Source of the DNA: Lunularia cruciata
Lineage: Eukaryota; Streptophyta; Marchantiopsida; Lunulariales; Lunulariaceae
NCBI GenBank assembly: GCA_948567375.1
Contig: OX419756.1
Coordinates: forward strand, 38,764,333-38,828,332
Reading direction: 5' to 3'
Length of the DNA stretch: 64,000 nucleotides
This document shows, one piece after another, positions 1-11,258 of the stretch. The first letter of the stretch is position 1, and the number at the start of each line of letters is the position of its first letter. The notes below the pieces were generated by a model. The model ran no database searches, was not told the DNA's origin, and saw only the letters and a program-made list of their open reading frames with translations. A program made the translations under genes and the position numbers.

Positions 1-1440
1 CCCTTCTTTCATTTTGAGCAAAGTTGTCTAGCTGCACATGACAAGGAATACAACATCTTTTCAATGAAAGATAGACTTTTATTTTGCAAGAACAAAATCT
101 ATATTCCAGTTATGGAAGATCTATGATTGGTGTATCTTCAAAAGGTGCATGACTTACCAATAATTGGTCATATGGGGGTAGACAAGATCTTGAGTACCAT
201 ACAATGTCACTTGTGGTGGCCAAACATGGCACAAAAGGTTTAAGAATTTCAAACATGGTACAAGAGGTTTTAGAATTTCTTTGATCTTGTGAGAGCTACC
301 AATACAACAAGGCCAATAACCGAGGTTTAGGGACTACTCCAGCCACTCCCCATTCCATCTACTCAATGGAACATGTGAGCTCAAATCTCATCATATTTTT
401 GCTAAAGATGGACAAAGGCCTTACAAGAATTGTAGTGTTTGTTTATATGCTTAGCAAACAACTTCATTTGGTGCCTACTATGGATATGGTGGATGCTTCA
501 ATGTTGGCCAAAATCCATTTCAACATTAGACTACGGGATACCATAGGTTCTCATCCAATCATGATCCTTGATTTCCTAGTAAATTTTAACAAGCACTATT
601 CAAGCTACTAAACACATGTTGCCTTGTTTATGGCCTATCATCCTCAAATTGATGGGTAAATTGAGCAAGCCAATTATACTTTGGAACATACACTACATGC
701 TTTTATCAATGTTCATCACATCAATTGAGATACTTATCTCATGGTTACTAAATTTGCCCTTAATAATTCCAAGCAAGTGAGTTTTAGACTTTCTCCCTTC
801 TTTCCTAATTCAACATCCACTTATTCCAAATTCTCTTCTTGCTCCACCACCATCTCAAGTCCCTCATACTTCTACCTTCTTGTCCATGTTGTCTAATTCC
901 TTACACCAAGCTAAGTCTCATCTTCTTGTTGCTCAAATTTTGGCAAAAGCAATATGTTAGTCAACATCATTATGATCTCACCTTTCAAGTAGGTGATTGG
1001 ATCATGCTTTCTTTTCGTAACCTCTCTTCTTTCTTGACACCCAATCTTGTTAATTTATTGGCAATTGGATTGGTCCATTTGATATTACTTAAATCATCTC
1101 TCGTATTGCCTAAAAACTTACCTTTCCTAGTCATTTTTTATCCATCTTATCTTCCACATTTTGAAGTTAAAACCCTATACTTCTACCCATTTTCCTTTTT
1201 TGTTTGTGCCCAAATCACTCCCTCTAATCCATATCAATGATCATGAAGAATACAAGTTTACCATATACTTGCACATTGTGATATCCAATGTGACCACCAA
1301 TGATACATTGAATATAAGATCCTTTGGATAGTGTATTATCTTCACAATGCCACATAAGACACTCTTTATCATCTCCACAATGCACAAACAACTCTATGAG
1401 AGTTTGAAGATTCCATGGCAACAAGGATGTCACCAACAAG
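1..1440 (+). pseudogene. Decayed Ty3/gypsy integrase to chromodomain segment
   Basis: This is the 3' part of a gypsy pol gene, cut by the left window edge. Bases about 120-330 read as a degraded HHCC zinc domain with the phrases GHMGVDKIL and WWPNMA. Bases 366-611 read as the start of the integrase core, recognisable by EHVS, VVFVYMLSKQLHLVPT and the downstream target-site region. About 640-1240 continues through the core end and the C-terminal domain, and about 1230-1330 resembles the chromodomain start (HEEYKFT). Stops and frameshifts are frequent, so no protein can be made. The order and wording match the better copies at 14841-16175 and 37660-38935, so it belongs to the same chromovirus family. 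No 3' LTR of that family follows. A different LTR starts at 1454. Confidence 0.7.
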
Positions 1441-1453
1441 TAGTGGGAAAATA

Positions 1454-1821
1454 TGTAATAATATGGAGTCAGTAAGAGCTACATATATTTTAAAAGAGGT
1501 AGAACTATCATATATCTAAAAATTCTAAGAATATTCTTGAAGCATCCACAAAGCTTCTTAGTGAGAAGTTTTTAAGAACCTTCAAGGGATTCATTAACTT
1601 GTATGCCAAGTTGATGGTTAGCTTAGCTTGTAACTTAAGTAAATGGCACTCCAATAAGGTGACTTCTAGAAGGAACAATTCTTAGAAGCTTCTTGGGAGC
1701 CTTGTACTCGAATCAACTATAATACAAAAGCCCAAATTCAAGCTAGGCATTTGAAGTTTTCCTCACTTGAGTGTTTCAATGGGATCTCCCACACTCATAT
1801 TTCTCTCCTTGGTCTTTTACA
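1454..1821 (+). repeat. LTR of the GAAGCTTC-rich family, copy 1
   Basis: It begins TGTAATAATATGGAG and ends CTTGGTCTTTTACA, as in the other copies. A TATA-like box (TATAATAC) lies at 1719-1726, about 100 bases before the 3' end, which sets the transcription direction as plus. The U3 part contains AAGCTTC-type repeats. The flanking five bases (AAATA and ACTAT) are not a convincing target-site duplication, and no primer-binding site follows at 1822. It is therefore probably a decayed solo LTR. Confidence 0.7.
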
Positions 1822-2846
1822 ACTATGACTCTACAATAAAGCACTTCTTGAGAAAGAGAGATGTTTATTATATTGGATAAATAAAATAATAGCAAAAGTA
1901 TTGGCATATGAACAAGGTGAATATTGCCAAAATGAGCAAATATAGGTTACTGTTCCAAGGTTGATAACTTTACTTGAAAGTTTGGTTAGTCATTCAAACT
2001 TGGTGGCACTTAGATGACCTAGTACTTTTGAATCTGATTGATTTATTGCTTGGATCCATTTTTTGGATAAAAGGATGAGATATGATATGGAAGTTGTGGC
2101 TTTGAATGCATTGTTCCAGAAACTAACCCATCAATATATGATGTTTGAGCTCATCAATTTTGAGGAGAGGGAGTTTATGTGCATCTTGAATCCATGCATT
2201 AATTGCATATAAAATAGGTTATGTAAGGTGCTAAATCAATTGCCTCCCAAAAGTGAGTTTACCAAATATTTTAGCTTTGTCTCATGGATCTACATCATGG
2301 CTTAAAAAAAATGTTATTAACCTCTTGCAGTTCTTTGGCAAATGAAAAGATGTCTTAATATGGAATCTAAGTAAAGATCAATTAAAATTGAATGAATTGA
2401 GAAAAAAGATGCAAACTATGAATCAAAGCATTCTTTTGCATAAGTGCACTTCCAAAAGAAATGAGATGAGAGTTATGGGATTTGAAGGTATGACCAAAAT
2501 TTTGACTCAGATGGTGCATGCAAAGCCATTGATCTTGTGTCAAAAAGATTGCTTCAACAACTTATCAATCCTTTATAGCAGTGTAATAAGGATGTAATAT
2601 TTGGACTGCATACTTGGTTTGTTAATGCTTCTTAAAAGCATTGCAAAATAAGATTTTGAGGAATTTATCCTAATTAAAACTGTTTTTTGTATCAACAAGG
2701 GCAAAAACAACATGAAAATTTGCACTTCTATATCAATACTAGTGGTTAGAGTAGCAACCCAAAATATTTAATTTTTAGGTATATTTTGTTGCAAAAGTTT
2801 CTAGCACCCAATGAGGAATCCAAAATTAGATACAAAGTATACAAAG
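1822..2846 (+). pseudogene. Unrecognised decayed reading frames
   Basis: I do not recognise a gene here. Translating the plus strand in shifting frames gives protein-like stretches around 2040-2260 (for example LNALFQKLTHQYMMFELINF) and an open stretch at 2388-2597 with many Lys, Met and Gln. These suggest an old retrotransposon gag or other repeat ORF, but no diagnostic motif such as a zinc knuckle or RT motif is present. The segment lies between two LTRs of the same family in opposite orientations, so it need not belong to either. Confidence 0.25.
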
Positions 2847-3271
2847 CGTAGAAGACCAAGACAAAGGAGAGAAATAGGAGAACACAAGCTCACATTGGGA
2901 TGCTAGAATGAGGGAAAACTCCAATTGCCTAACATGAGCTTTGGCTTTGGTATTTATAGGTAGCATACAAGGCCTTTGAGAAGCTTCTCAAGAAGCTTTC
3001 TTGAGCCGCTTTCTTAGAATGCAAGCCAAGTTAACAGAAAGCTTCTCAAGAAGCTTCCTTCTAGAAGCCGCATACTTGGCATGCAAGCTAAGCTAGTTAG
3101 AAGCTTCTAGAAGCTTCCCTCTAGAAACTATTTACTTGAGGTGCAAGCTAAGCTAGTCGAGAAGCTTCCCAAGAAGCTTCCTAAATACTTCCAAAATATT
3201 CTAGGCTAATTTGTCTTATCTGCTACTTCATTGACCCTACTAACTTTGTTGCTTAACTCCATATTATTACA
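2847..3271 (-). mobile_element. Solo LTR of the GAAGCTTC-rich family, copy 2
   Basis: This is a 425-bp solo LTR flanked by a perfect 5-bp target-site duplication, CAAAG at 2842-2846 and 3272-3276. On the minus strand it starts TGTAATAATATGGAG and ends with a mutated CTTCTACG in place of the usual TTTTACA. The TATA box TATAAATA lies at 2958-2951 (minus strand). Several GAAGCTTC palindromes occupy the U3 region, including a perfect four-unit heat-shock element at 3100-3117. Unequal recombination between two LTRs is the usual origin of such a solo copy. Confidence 0.88.
3100..3117. promoter_or_regulatory. Perfect four-unit heat-shock element in an LTR
   Basis: The sequence GAAGCTTCTAGAAGCTTC is four alternating GAA/TTC units with exact 5-bp spacing, the consensus bound by trimeric heat-shock factors. 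It lies in the U3 region of the solo LTR at 2847-3271, about 145 bases upstream of that LTR's TATA box. Further two-unit GAAnnTTC blocks lie nearby at 2980-2987 and 3050-3057, with a TTCnnGAA at 3059-3066. The match to the consensus is seen directly. Heat response is an inference. Confidence 0.6.
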
Positions 3272-3931
3272 CAAAGATAAAGCAATAGAAACAATCAATA
3301 CCAATGGTCTTGATTAATGCTAGGTTGCAAAGATTTGCTTGTAAAAATTGGGTAGAGTGTTGAGATCAACATGGATATCCTTTCTCAAATGAACCTTTGA
3401 TCATAAAAACTGCTACTTCTTTTTCAAGCTATATATAGTAGGGGGTTTTAAGAACCAACTTGATGGGAATTAGGCATTCTTGTAAGGTTCTTGTAAGTTT
3501 TTTTATCGAGATATTGTAAACTAAATCTAAAACATCTATGAACCTAGCCATAAAAACTTAGGCTTTTGATAATTAATTTTGTTGGGTGAAAATTTGGCTG
3601 AAGTTTTTGGTGATTAAGTTTTGTAGATCTCTTGTAGTCCATTTACTTTATGGGATATGTTTTTTATTGACACATAAAATTTCAAGAGGCCATTGGAGTT
3701 TCTCCCAAAAATTTGTGTATTTCTCTCACATACCATAAAAATGTACAAGGTTTCTTGTAGCTATCCCATTAAAAAAGTTTACAAAAGCCTAAAAGGGGTT
3801 CTTGAAACCCGCTAATGAGTGGGTACAAGCACAATGTGTTTACATTGGATGTCTCATTGGTTTTTTTTGGCTTAAACCTTGATGTGTTGCAAAGCTTATT
3901 TACAACATCCTCTACAAGTCAAGTTGCATTA
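3272..3931. other. AT-rich interval without recognisable gene
   Basis: I see no ORF with known similarity, no RNA gene and no repeat boundary between the solo LTR and the next LTR. The short ORF at 3815-4042 crosses into the LTR and is a chance frame. Confidence 0.5.
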
Positions 3932-4491
3932 CGTAATGTCCAAGGACATGAGAACCTCCAAGAGAAACACAAGAAAAGGAACACAAAGCTTCATCCTCAA
4001 TACTTTGATGCCCCAAAAGAGCACCGTGTCTTAGTAATATAGCAAAGAGGATCCACTCAAAGGGAGATCCATCCTTGGATCAAATATATGGATTGGTGAT
4101 ATATAAGTTTTCTCTACTCTTAATTGCATGGATTGGTGACATGTTGATCCTTGTCCTACCTGGTTTGTCAAACAAGTTTGATAAGAAGGAATCATTGGAG
4201 AATATTCTTCTAGAAAGCTCAAAATAGCATGGGTGAGGTACCATTGGAAAGCTCTCCATTAGATGAAAAGAAGGGGGACTTACTTCAGATTTCAAGACCT
4301 AATTCATCTATTTAAGCTTCCAAAATGAGCTCTAAAGTTCTCAAGGTATTTTTTCCTTTGCCTTATTAGTGATTGTACTCTTGTGGTGTCACCTCTATAT
4401 AATCTACTTATACCATCATATATACAATATTTTTTGATACTACCAAGCTAATTTTCACCTTTAGATAATATGTCTAGCTAATGGTATTACA
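3932..4491 (-). repeat. 3' LTR of the interrupted minus-strand chromovirus (short type)
   Basis: On the minus strand it starts TGTAATACCATTAGCTAG at 4491 and ends GGACATTACG at 3932 (the terminal A is now G). It is 560 bp and has one copy of the 156-bp U3 unit that is duplicated in the long LTRs at 9913, 16189, 17200 and 38976. The polypurine tract of the element lies immediately outside, at 4495-4506. Confidence 0.85.
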
Positions 4492-4494
4492 ATA

Positions 4495-4506
4495 CTCCGT
4501 CCTTTT
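4495..4506 (-). other. Polypurine tract
   Basis: The minus strand reads AAAAGGACGGAG three bases before the 3' LTR, inside the same context (GCATCTT before it) as AAAAGGAGAGAGG at 16174-16186 and AAAAAGAGAGAGG at 38961-38973. It is the expected plus-strand priming site for reverse transcription in this family. Confidence 0.75.
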
Positions 4507-4531
4507 AAGATGCAAAGTCCTTATTGCAAAA

Positions 4532-5760
4532 CTATTGCTCAAAAGATTGCACTAACATCAATACATAGGTTAAATCAGCAGATAGCTCCCATGTTGCCTC
4601 ATACAATAGATTCTCTTTCAAATTTATGAGACATTCCACATGTGGAGTGGGAACCATGGATGTATTTTTGGAGAATGTGTCTGACTTCATATTCCTTCTT
4701 GCCACCAATGAGTTGCACAAGGTCTAACTTCTTGTATGGAAGGACAGTGGGGTGATCAAGGTACATATCTACATAATTAAGAAATATGGAACATTAGATA
4801 GATCTTCATGGGTGGCAGTAGCTTGAAGTGATATGCCATTGTACTTATTTGATGGAGGATGGGAAAAGGCCCAATAAAACAAGGTTTGATCTTTTGAGGG
4901 CCAACTAAAGTGAGGTTGGTTATGAACAACCACATTTGATCTCCAATGCTAAACGCCATGTGCATACAATGTGCATCTACATAATATTTCCATCATTTTT
5001 GTGCAATCTACAACTTGTGCTTGGTGTTCTCCTCATCATGTTGGATTTTAGAAACAAAAGTGTTGACTTTTGTAAGCATTAATTACATTAAATTACTTAC
5101 AAAAGCATTAACTTTTTTAATCACTAGGAGGATCTTTACCAAGCTTGAAGGTGTGAAAAGGTAAAATCTATACATGAGGAATAATGATATGACTTGTATT
5201 GATGCATTCATTGAATTATTGTAGACAAATTCCACTAGTGGAAGTAAGGTGTCTCACCTTTCTTAATCCTCTAAGGTGAAACTTTGGAGCATGTCCTCAA
5301 TAGTGCAATTCGCCTGCTCTATTTGTCCATTGGTTTGTGGATGGTATGCCATGGACATGACCAGTTTGGTTTTGAAGATGCCAAAGAGTGTTCTCCAAAA
5401 CGAACTAGTGAATTGAGTGCCTAGATTGGTGATGAGCACTTGAGACAAAAAAATATTACAACTAAGTACAATTGAGCTAATTGTGGAGGAATCATGTCCT
5501 TAGTCATAGGATAAACATGAATCATTTTATCTAGTTAGTCTAGAAAAACTGCAATGGAGTCAAACCCTGAGGTTGTCTTGGGCAATTCACAAACCAGATC
5601 TATATAGAACTATTCTCAAGGGTTGAGAGAGTCATGCAAGAGCTTGATTAGAGGTTTTAATTTATTGACAAAGTTGGCAGCTTTGAACATACTCCATCAT
5701 ATTATTGCTCATCTTGGGCCAAGAGTAATGGTGGTTGACTACATCTACGGTCTTGTCCAC
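4532..5760 (-). pseudogene. Decayed integrase and chromodomain of the interrupted element
   Basis: Reading the minus strand, 5760-5630 holds remnants of the zinc-domain end and core start. Bases 5448-5263 give the core with the second catalytic position changed (ITNLGTQF, Asp to Asn) and the Glu retained in QIEQANC, in the usual HPQTNGQ context. Bases 4965-4777 give the C-terminal domain (NLTLVGPQKIKPCFIGPFPI, ending KIYLMFHIS). Bases 4720-4532 give the chromodomain end (YEATWELSADL). Stops and frameshifts separate the pieces. The gene is dead, but the domain order is that of chromoviruses. Confidence 0.75.
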
Positions 5761-5899
5761 TCCAATATGACTTGCAAGGGCGGAACTACGACATTCTACT
5801 AGGATGGTGGTTTTAAGGTCTTGGGCATCCAACATCCATAACTTGCCATCAAGAAAGGTGAATCCTTGGGTATTGGTTATGCCTTTGGATGAATGAGCT

Positions 5900-7250
5900 T
5901 CTACAATCTATGGGTCAATCTTTGTAACAATAAGAATCCTTAGCCATAATTTTAGGTTCATCTTCACCACCACATTGTTCACCATAGGAATTTAGGTGAA
6001 TGCATCTGCAATTTACTTCTTGCTTTCCATATATTTTATTGTCATGTTGAACCATTTTCTCCACTCTACCCACCAAATTTTTCAATGAGATAGATCTTTC
6101 TATGTCTCAAGGTAGACTAGAGGTTTGTTATTTATCTCCACTATCAATGCTTTCTTTCCTAGATAATGCTTTCAATGCTTGGTTGCAAGAACAATGACCA
6201 ACTCTTCTCATTCAATGGTGTGATAGTTGTGCTCTATTGATAATAACTTTCTCAAGAAATATCCAATTGGGTACTATCCGCCATTCTATTCTTATTGTAG
6301 GATTATTCTTATCATAATGCTTGATGCATATGTAGCCAACTTGATTGGACACTTTGAGTCTACCATTTCAAGATTCATGTATATAGTAATGCATCTTTCA
6401 ATTCCTTAAAGGTTGATTCTTGTACAGTTCTCTACATCCACTTCTTTTCTTTGCCAAATAGTGCCATTAGAGGTTGTTCAACCTTGGTGAAGTCCTTGAT
6501 GTATGACAATTGAACCTTGTCAATCCCAAGAAATTTTTGACTTGAGTTTGATTTTTTGGAGCACCATTTTTGAATGACCTCTATTTATGTGTTAAAACTT
6601 GGATAACTTATGCACTTCCTCTATGCCCCAAGTAGTCTACTTTTGACTTGCTAAAATTTCACTTTGAGATTTTGGCATATAATTGATTTTATCATAAAAT
6701 CTAGAAGATTTCTTTTAGATGATGCTTTTGCTCTATCATCATCCTACTATAGCCTGAGATGTCATCAAGGAAAATGATAATAGATTTATCCAAGTATGGA
6801 AAAAATATATCATTTATCAAATTCATGAAAGTGGCTCATGCATTGGTGAGGTCAAGCTAGATCACCAAGTACTCAAAATGACCATACCTTGTTTGAAAGG
6901 AAATTTTGTGTATGTTTACCTCTATGATCCTGATTTAGTTTTATTTACTCTAGAGATCAACTTTGATGAAGTGTTTTGCCTTTTTGACTTGATCAATCAG
7001 GTCATCCATGCAAGGTAATGGGTATTTGTTCTTCAACAATTGTTGATTTAGGCATTGATAGTCAATGCACATGTGCATTGTACCATCCTTTTTTGTCATA
7101 AACAAGACAAGAGCCCCATATAATGATATGTTAGGTTAGATAAACCCTTTTTACAACATATCCTTGATTTGAGCCTTACATTCTTCCAAGTCATGAGGTG
7201 ATTGAAAGTCAATATGAAGCTTATAAGGAGGTATCTTCTCATGAAATATC
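5900..7250 (-). pseudogene. Decayed reverse transcriptase and RNase H of the interrupted element
   Basis: On the minus strand the RT catalytic motif reads IIFLDDI at about 6774-6756 and is intact. The preceding fingers and palm region is visible from about 7215 (PYKLHIDF..SPHDLEE.KAQIKDML) through 7085-7020 ([20 protein letters not shown] and [12 protein letters not shown]). The RNase H core follows at roughly 6400-6200, seen as decayed DAS and YHTIE blocks, and the tether reaches about 5900. Numerous stops interrupt it. It lies between the protease remnant at 7507-7818 and the integrase at lower coordinates, the usual gypsy order. Confidence 0.7.
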
Positions 7251-7506
7251 TTGATTTCACAATCTATTCTCCTTTTTGGTGGTAATCTTGAAGGTAAATT
7301 CATTGACCACATCTTTCAAATTCTCAAGAATGTTGTCCCTATGACATAAAGAGGCAATTATTGCCTTGGTAGTCTTCTTTATCCCCAATGATATTCCATT
7401 TGCTAGTTCTCACTACTTTCTTTCTCCAATAAACCATTGGATTCTATGTTCTATTTGTAGTATACTTAAGATCACATCATAACAAGCTAATTGTATCACT
7501 TGCTAC

Positions 7507-7818
7507 TTAATTTCTTCTTGATACTCTTCTATAGAAAGTGCTAAGTGTTACATTTCTAATTAACAATTCAATTCTTTTTATCTCACCATTAGATAACTCC
7601 ACTTCTTCATCATCCTTCTCTAATTTTATCCGTAACTTTATTACAACAAAGCAAGACAATAAATTCTTTGTTGCTCCAAGGTCTACCAATACTCTCACTT
7701 CAATACCTTTTAGGTCTTCATATATGACAATTATGCATTTGTCTTCCTGAAACTTTGCACACTCATCCTCTTCCACTTTTACACTTCTCCCTTGAGTCAA
7801 TAAGGCCGTGAGGTACAT
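7507..7818 (-). pseudogene. Decayed aspartic protease of the interrupted element
   Basis: The minus-strand frame of 103 codons contains EVRVLVDLGATKNLLS, the retroviral-type protease active-site loop, with the catalytic Asp present and Ser changed to Leu (DLG for DSG). The downstream EVELSNGEIKRIELL matches the same region of the copies at 12428-12649 (EVELPNGQTKRIKSL) and 35506-35817. It is an open fragment of what was a gag-pol frame, not a gene in its own right. Confidence 0.75.
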
Positions 7819-7859
7819 TTACTAGCAATTTTTGTTTCTTGATGTGAATTTAGCATCCT

Positions 7860-8790
7860 CCTCGTTAATTCATCTCTCCATGTTATTCAAAGGTTGCATG
7901 TATGGAGGCCAATGGCCTCTACAAACACAAGCATAACATTTGATGGCTATATGTCCAACTTGGCCATAATTTTAAGATCATCATTGTTCTTATTGAGCCT
8001 ATTATTCTTGTGGGATTCCATTTGTCCTTTCTTTAAACCATTCATGTTCTCCTTGGAGTGGTCGTTCTCCTTGGTCTTAGAACCATATGTGGTGCAATTT
8101 TTTATAAACAAGTCCATCAACGTGTAGTCTTTAGCCTAATAGTGTTGAGTCGAGACTATCACTTCACCTCATCCAAGTGCACTTGCTTTTCTTTCAGCAT
8201 AGGCAATGGCTTCAAAAGTCATGCAAGGATTTGTACCATTATCTCTTGGTGAATTTGTTGTTTTAACTCTTATTTGAAAATTTCAAGAGTTCTACTAAAC
8301 TCATATTGGTTTTCATGACCTAAAAATAGAGAAATGATTCAATATTCTATTGTATGATGTCCTTCTACTTCAACCCCCATAGTTGGATTTGAGCCATCTT
8401 CAAAGAAACCATAAATTGGAAATTTTTCATCTACCCTTCTTGCATTTTTGTCCAAGTGATCTTTCTTCCTTCTACCAACATTGATCATTCCCAAGCATCA
8501 TACCATGTGAAAGCTTTACTGGTCAAGTATATATATGCAAACATGCCTATGGAATGATCATTGATCTTAGTTGTGAATAATCAAAAGTATTGATTCATCT
8601 AGAAATCTAGTTTTCCACTATTCCCATGGAACATTATCCCTTCTAAGGCTTGATATTGCATGTCATCTACATTGATAAAAATAATGTGGCTTCATTTTTT
8701 ATTGGAGTTGATGTCATTGGCATGAGTGACTCCTTAAGTGTTTTGGCCAATGTTGTGTTGTGGTTTGCATGACTTGTGAAAAAGTCTCCA
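7860..8790 (-). pseudogene. Decayed gag with zinc-knuckle remnant
   Basis: Minus-strand reading around 7975-7930 gives NYGQVGHIAIKC, a CCHC zinc knuckle with the second Cys changed to Tyr, followed by the family's PPYMQPLNNMER. Bases 8600-8250 align in broken frames with the capsid-like part of the copy at 34787-35251 (for example MQEG and MAQIQLWGL). Recognisable similarity ends near 8750-8790, where the element is interrupted. Confidence 0.65.
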
Positions 8791-9912
8791 TATTATTGGA
8801 ATAGATTATAGGACAGATCCCATGGTTGAGTTGTTGTCATATGAGTAATCCATGTACATGCATATGATTTGCCATGTGGATTCTAGTCTTGTACTCTTTG
8901 AGGGCTCTTATATATACAAGCAATGGAGAGTTAATAGAGGAAGCATGTGTTTTTATTTGAACAATCTTGAGTGGGAGGAGGATGTGGGGAGTGAGAGTTG
9001 TAGAAGAGCATGGGTCCTAGAGCATCAGAGGAAGAATTTGAGTAGGAGATTTACCATGCTCTTGATCTACAACACTTGAATCCTTTTCTCATCAAGGATC
9101 AGGTTCTACATGGAGATGAACTTTGGGGTTAGATGGTAGTGCAATTTAGGGCTACATTCATGGAGCCAATGAGGGCAAGTCCAAATCAAGTTGTTCTTCC
9201 TCTGCTTACTTATGAGTAGGTCTAGAATTTGACAATCTATATGCTTTGATAGATAGAAAAGGACTTAATCTTGTTCAATGGCTTCAAGTTGGAGTTATGG
9301 GGTCCATTTGGCAAAAAAAATAAACAACTAAATGACAAAATTGCAAGTGATTGGGTCCCAAGAGGAAAATTTTGGAGTTTTTCAACCATCAAAGGAGAGA
9401 GTGGAGCACATTTAGAGAGAGAAGACCCCAATTGGAAAGAAAAGCTAATATAATATCATTCATAGATTAAAAAAAAACAAGTGATTTAAGCAGATTTTTA
9501 GAGAGATGTGGTCGAATCAAGAGGATAAAATTCATCCTCAAGTGCACAAATTGAAAATTTGGAAAACTTCATGATACATTTTCATGATATATCAATGGTG
9601 CTAAACAGTAAATAGAGTTTTTATAGTGTTGAGAACAGGAAATTATAGTTTTTGATCAATCCGAATCAGATTTTGGTTGATTGAAGTTAGAGCTTTGGAA
9701 AATAAGGTGTTGGAGATGAGATGATTATCAAGTTTGGAGTTTTGGTCACTCTTCAAGTTATTTTTTGAATTAGCTTATGAAAATTTATAACATTGTTGGT
9801 GGTTAAGTCTTGCACCATTGTGTAAAATATTCCATGTGAATTCCGCAAATAGAGAATTTGGGATCTTGGATCAAATATACTAAGGTCTACAAAGCTCATA
9901 AATTAGCCCTAT
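8790..9912. other. Inserted sequence of unknown nature
   Basis: This stretch lies between the break in the minus-strand element and the 5' LTR of the full plus-strand element. It has no recognised protein similarity. A TATATATACAAG stretch near 8912 could be a decayed promoter. A short frame at 9271-9453 has no family match. I cannot name what it derives from. Confidence 0.4.
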
Positions 9913-10661
9913 TGTAATACCAATAGTTAGATAGATGATCTAGAGATGAAATTTGGTTTGGTAATATCTGGAAGGATGTTATACATGATGGGCTAAGTAG
10001 ATCACAGAGAGGTATCACCAAAAGAGTACTTCTACTAATCGGCCAAAAACCAAAATATGCTTGGAAACTTTAGAATCAATAGCTAGGCATATGATCTAAA
10101 GGTGAAACTTGGGGTGGTGACATCTAGAAGGATTTTATACATGATGGAGAACATAGGTCAAATAGAGTTTTCACCAAAAGAGTACTTTTACTAATAAGGA
10201 AAAAGCCAAAATAGGCTTGAAAACTTGAGGTAAATTTTGGAGGCCTAAATGAATGAATTAGACCTCAAAATGTGCAAATTCCCCCCAGAAAAGAAGAGGT
10301 TGTCCTTCCCCCCTAGTTTATCTCTCCGAGAGCTTTCCAATGGTACCTCACCCACATGATTTTGAGATTCTTACAAGAAGATTCCCAAAAAGATTCACTC
10401 CAATCAAAGCATGTTTGACCAACCAGATGGGACCACGATCGACATGTCACCCATCCAAGCAAGTAATCTGAGGATGGAGCTTGCTGACAGGTCACCTATG
10501 CATGTATCTAATCCTATGGTGGAGCTTCCTTGGAGGATATCCTCTTTGGCTATATAATAAAGAGAAGGTGCTCCTTTGGGGCATCAGAGGATTGAGTGTG
10601 ACATCTGTATTTTCTTTCTTGTATCTATCTTGAAGACTTCTCTTGTCCTCAAAGTATTACA
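9913..10661 (+). repeat. 5' LTR (long type) of the full chromovirus
   Basis: It starts TGTAATACCAATAG and ends AAAGTATTACA. The U3 contains two tandem copies of a 156-bp unit (9921-10076 and 10077-10232). A second, shorter tandem of about 45 bp with the GTCACC core occupies about 10443-10535. A TATA box (TATATAATAA) is at 10551-10560, leaving roughly 100 bases of R and U5. Confidence 0.9.
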
Positions 10662-10662
10662 A

Positions 10663-10674
10663 TAGTATCAGAGT
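10663..10674 (+). other. Primer-binding site, tRNA-iMet type
   Basis: TAGTATCAGAGT lies one base after the LTR end and matches the common plant primer-binding site TGGTATCAGAGC except at positions 2 and 12. The same one-base spacing is seen at 19555-19566. It is the site where the 3' end of initiator methionine tRNA would prime minus-strand DNA synthesis. Confidence 0.8.
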
Positions 10675-11258
10675 GGTTAGAGTGGATAACCTCTCTTGGA
10701 AGAGCATGAGCTATTGAAATTGAGTAATTTGAGGTGGAGAACATAATGCAATTGCTAGACTTGGGAAGAGCTTTAGAGAGCGGATGGGATGGATGCACCG
10801 GGACGACAATTTCCTACACCTAGTTTCCCATTCTTGAATCCATTTCACATCAAGATTATGTACATCTAACATGAGAAAATGAGAGTATTACTAGTTTATC
10901 ACTTTGGAGCGGAATTCATGGACAGAGTGATGAAGTCACCAAACCCGATGATTCTACTTGTGGTAGTATACAACAGAGAGTGGGATTTGAAAATCTACAT
11001 TTTATTACAATTTTATGGATCTGAATGTACCAAATCCTCACCCTTTCAACATGCAAGTAGAAATCCATTATGTAGTTAGACCAAAAGTGATGTTAGGGAT
11101 TCTATAGTCTGCAATTTTGGTGAAGAATATTATCAACGAGTGATTACCTTTGAGGTCCCAATGGTAGACCCCATAGTTTTTGCACACTCTTGAGTGATCA
11201 TTTTAACCCTCTATTGAAGTAGGAAGTAGCAAGTGAACATCAATTGTGTGTAGGAATC

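Noticed and set aside
839..1240. 133-codon frame as a separate gene
   Set aside because: It is the decayed C-terminal part of a gypsy integrase in a partly wrong frame.
2947..3200. Regular AAGCTTC repeats looking like a CRISPR or satellite array
   Set aside because: Spacing is irregular, there are no constant repeats with unique spacers, and the block lies inside an LTR with a target-site duplication.
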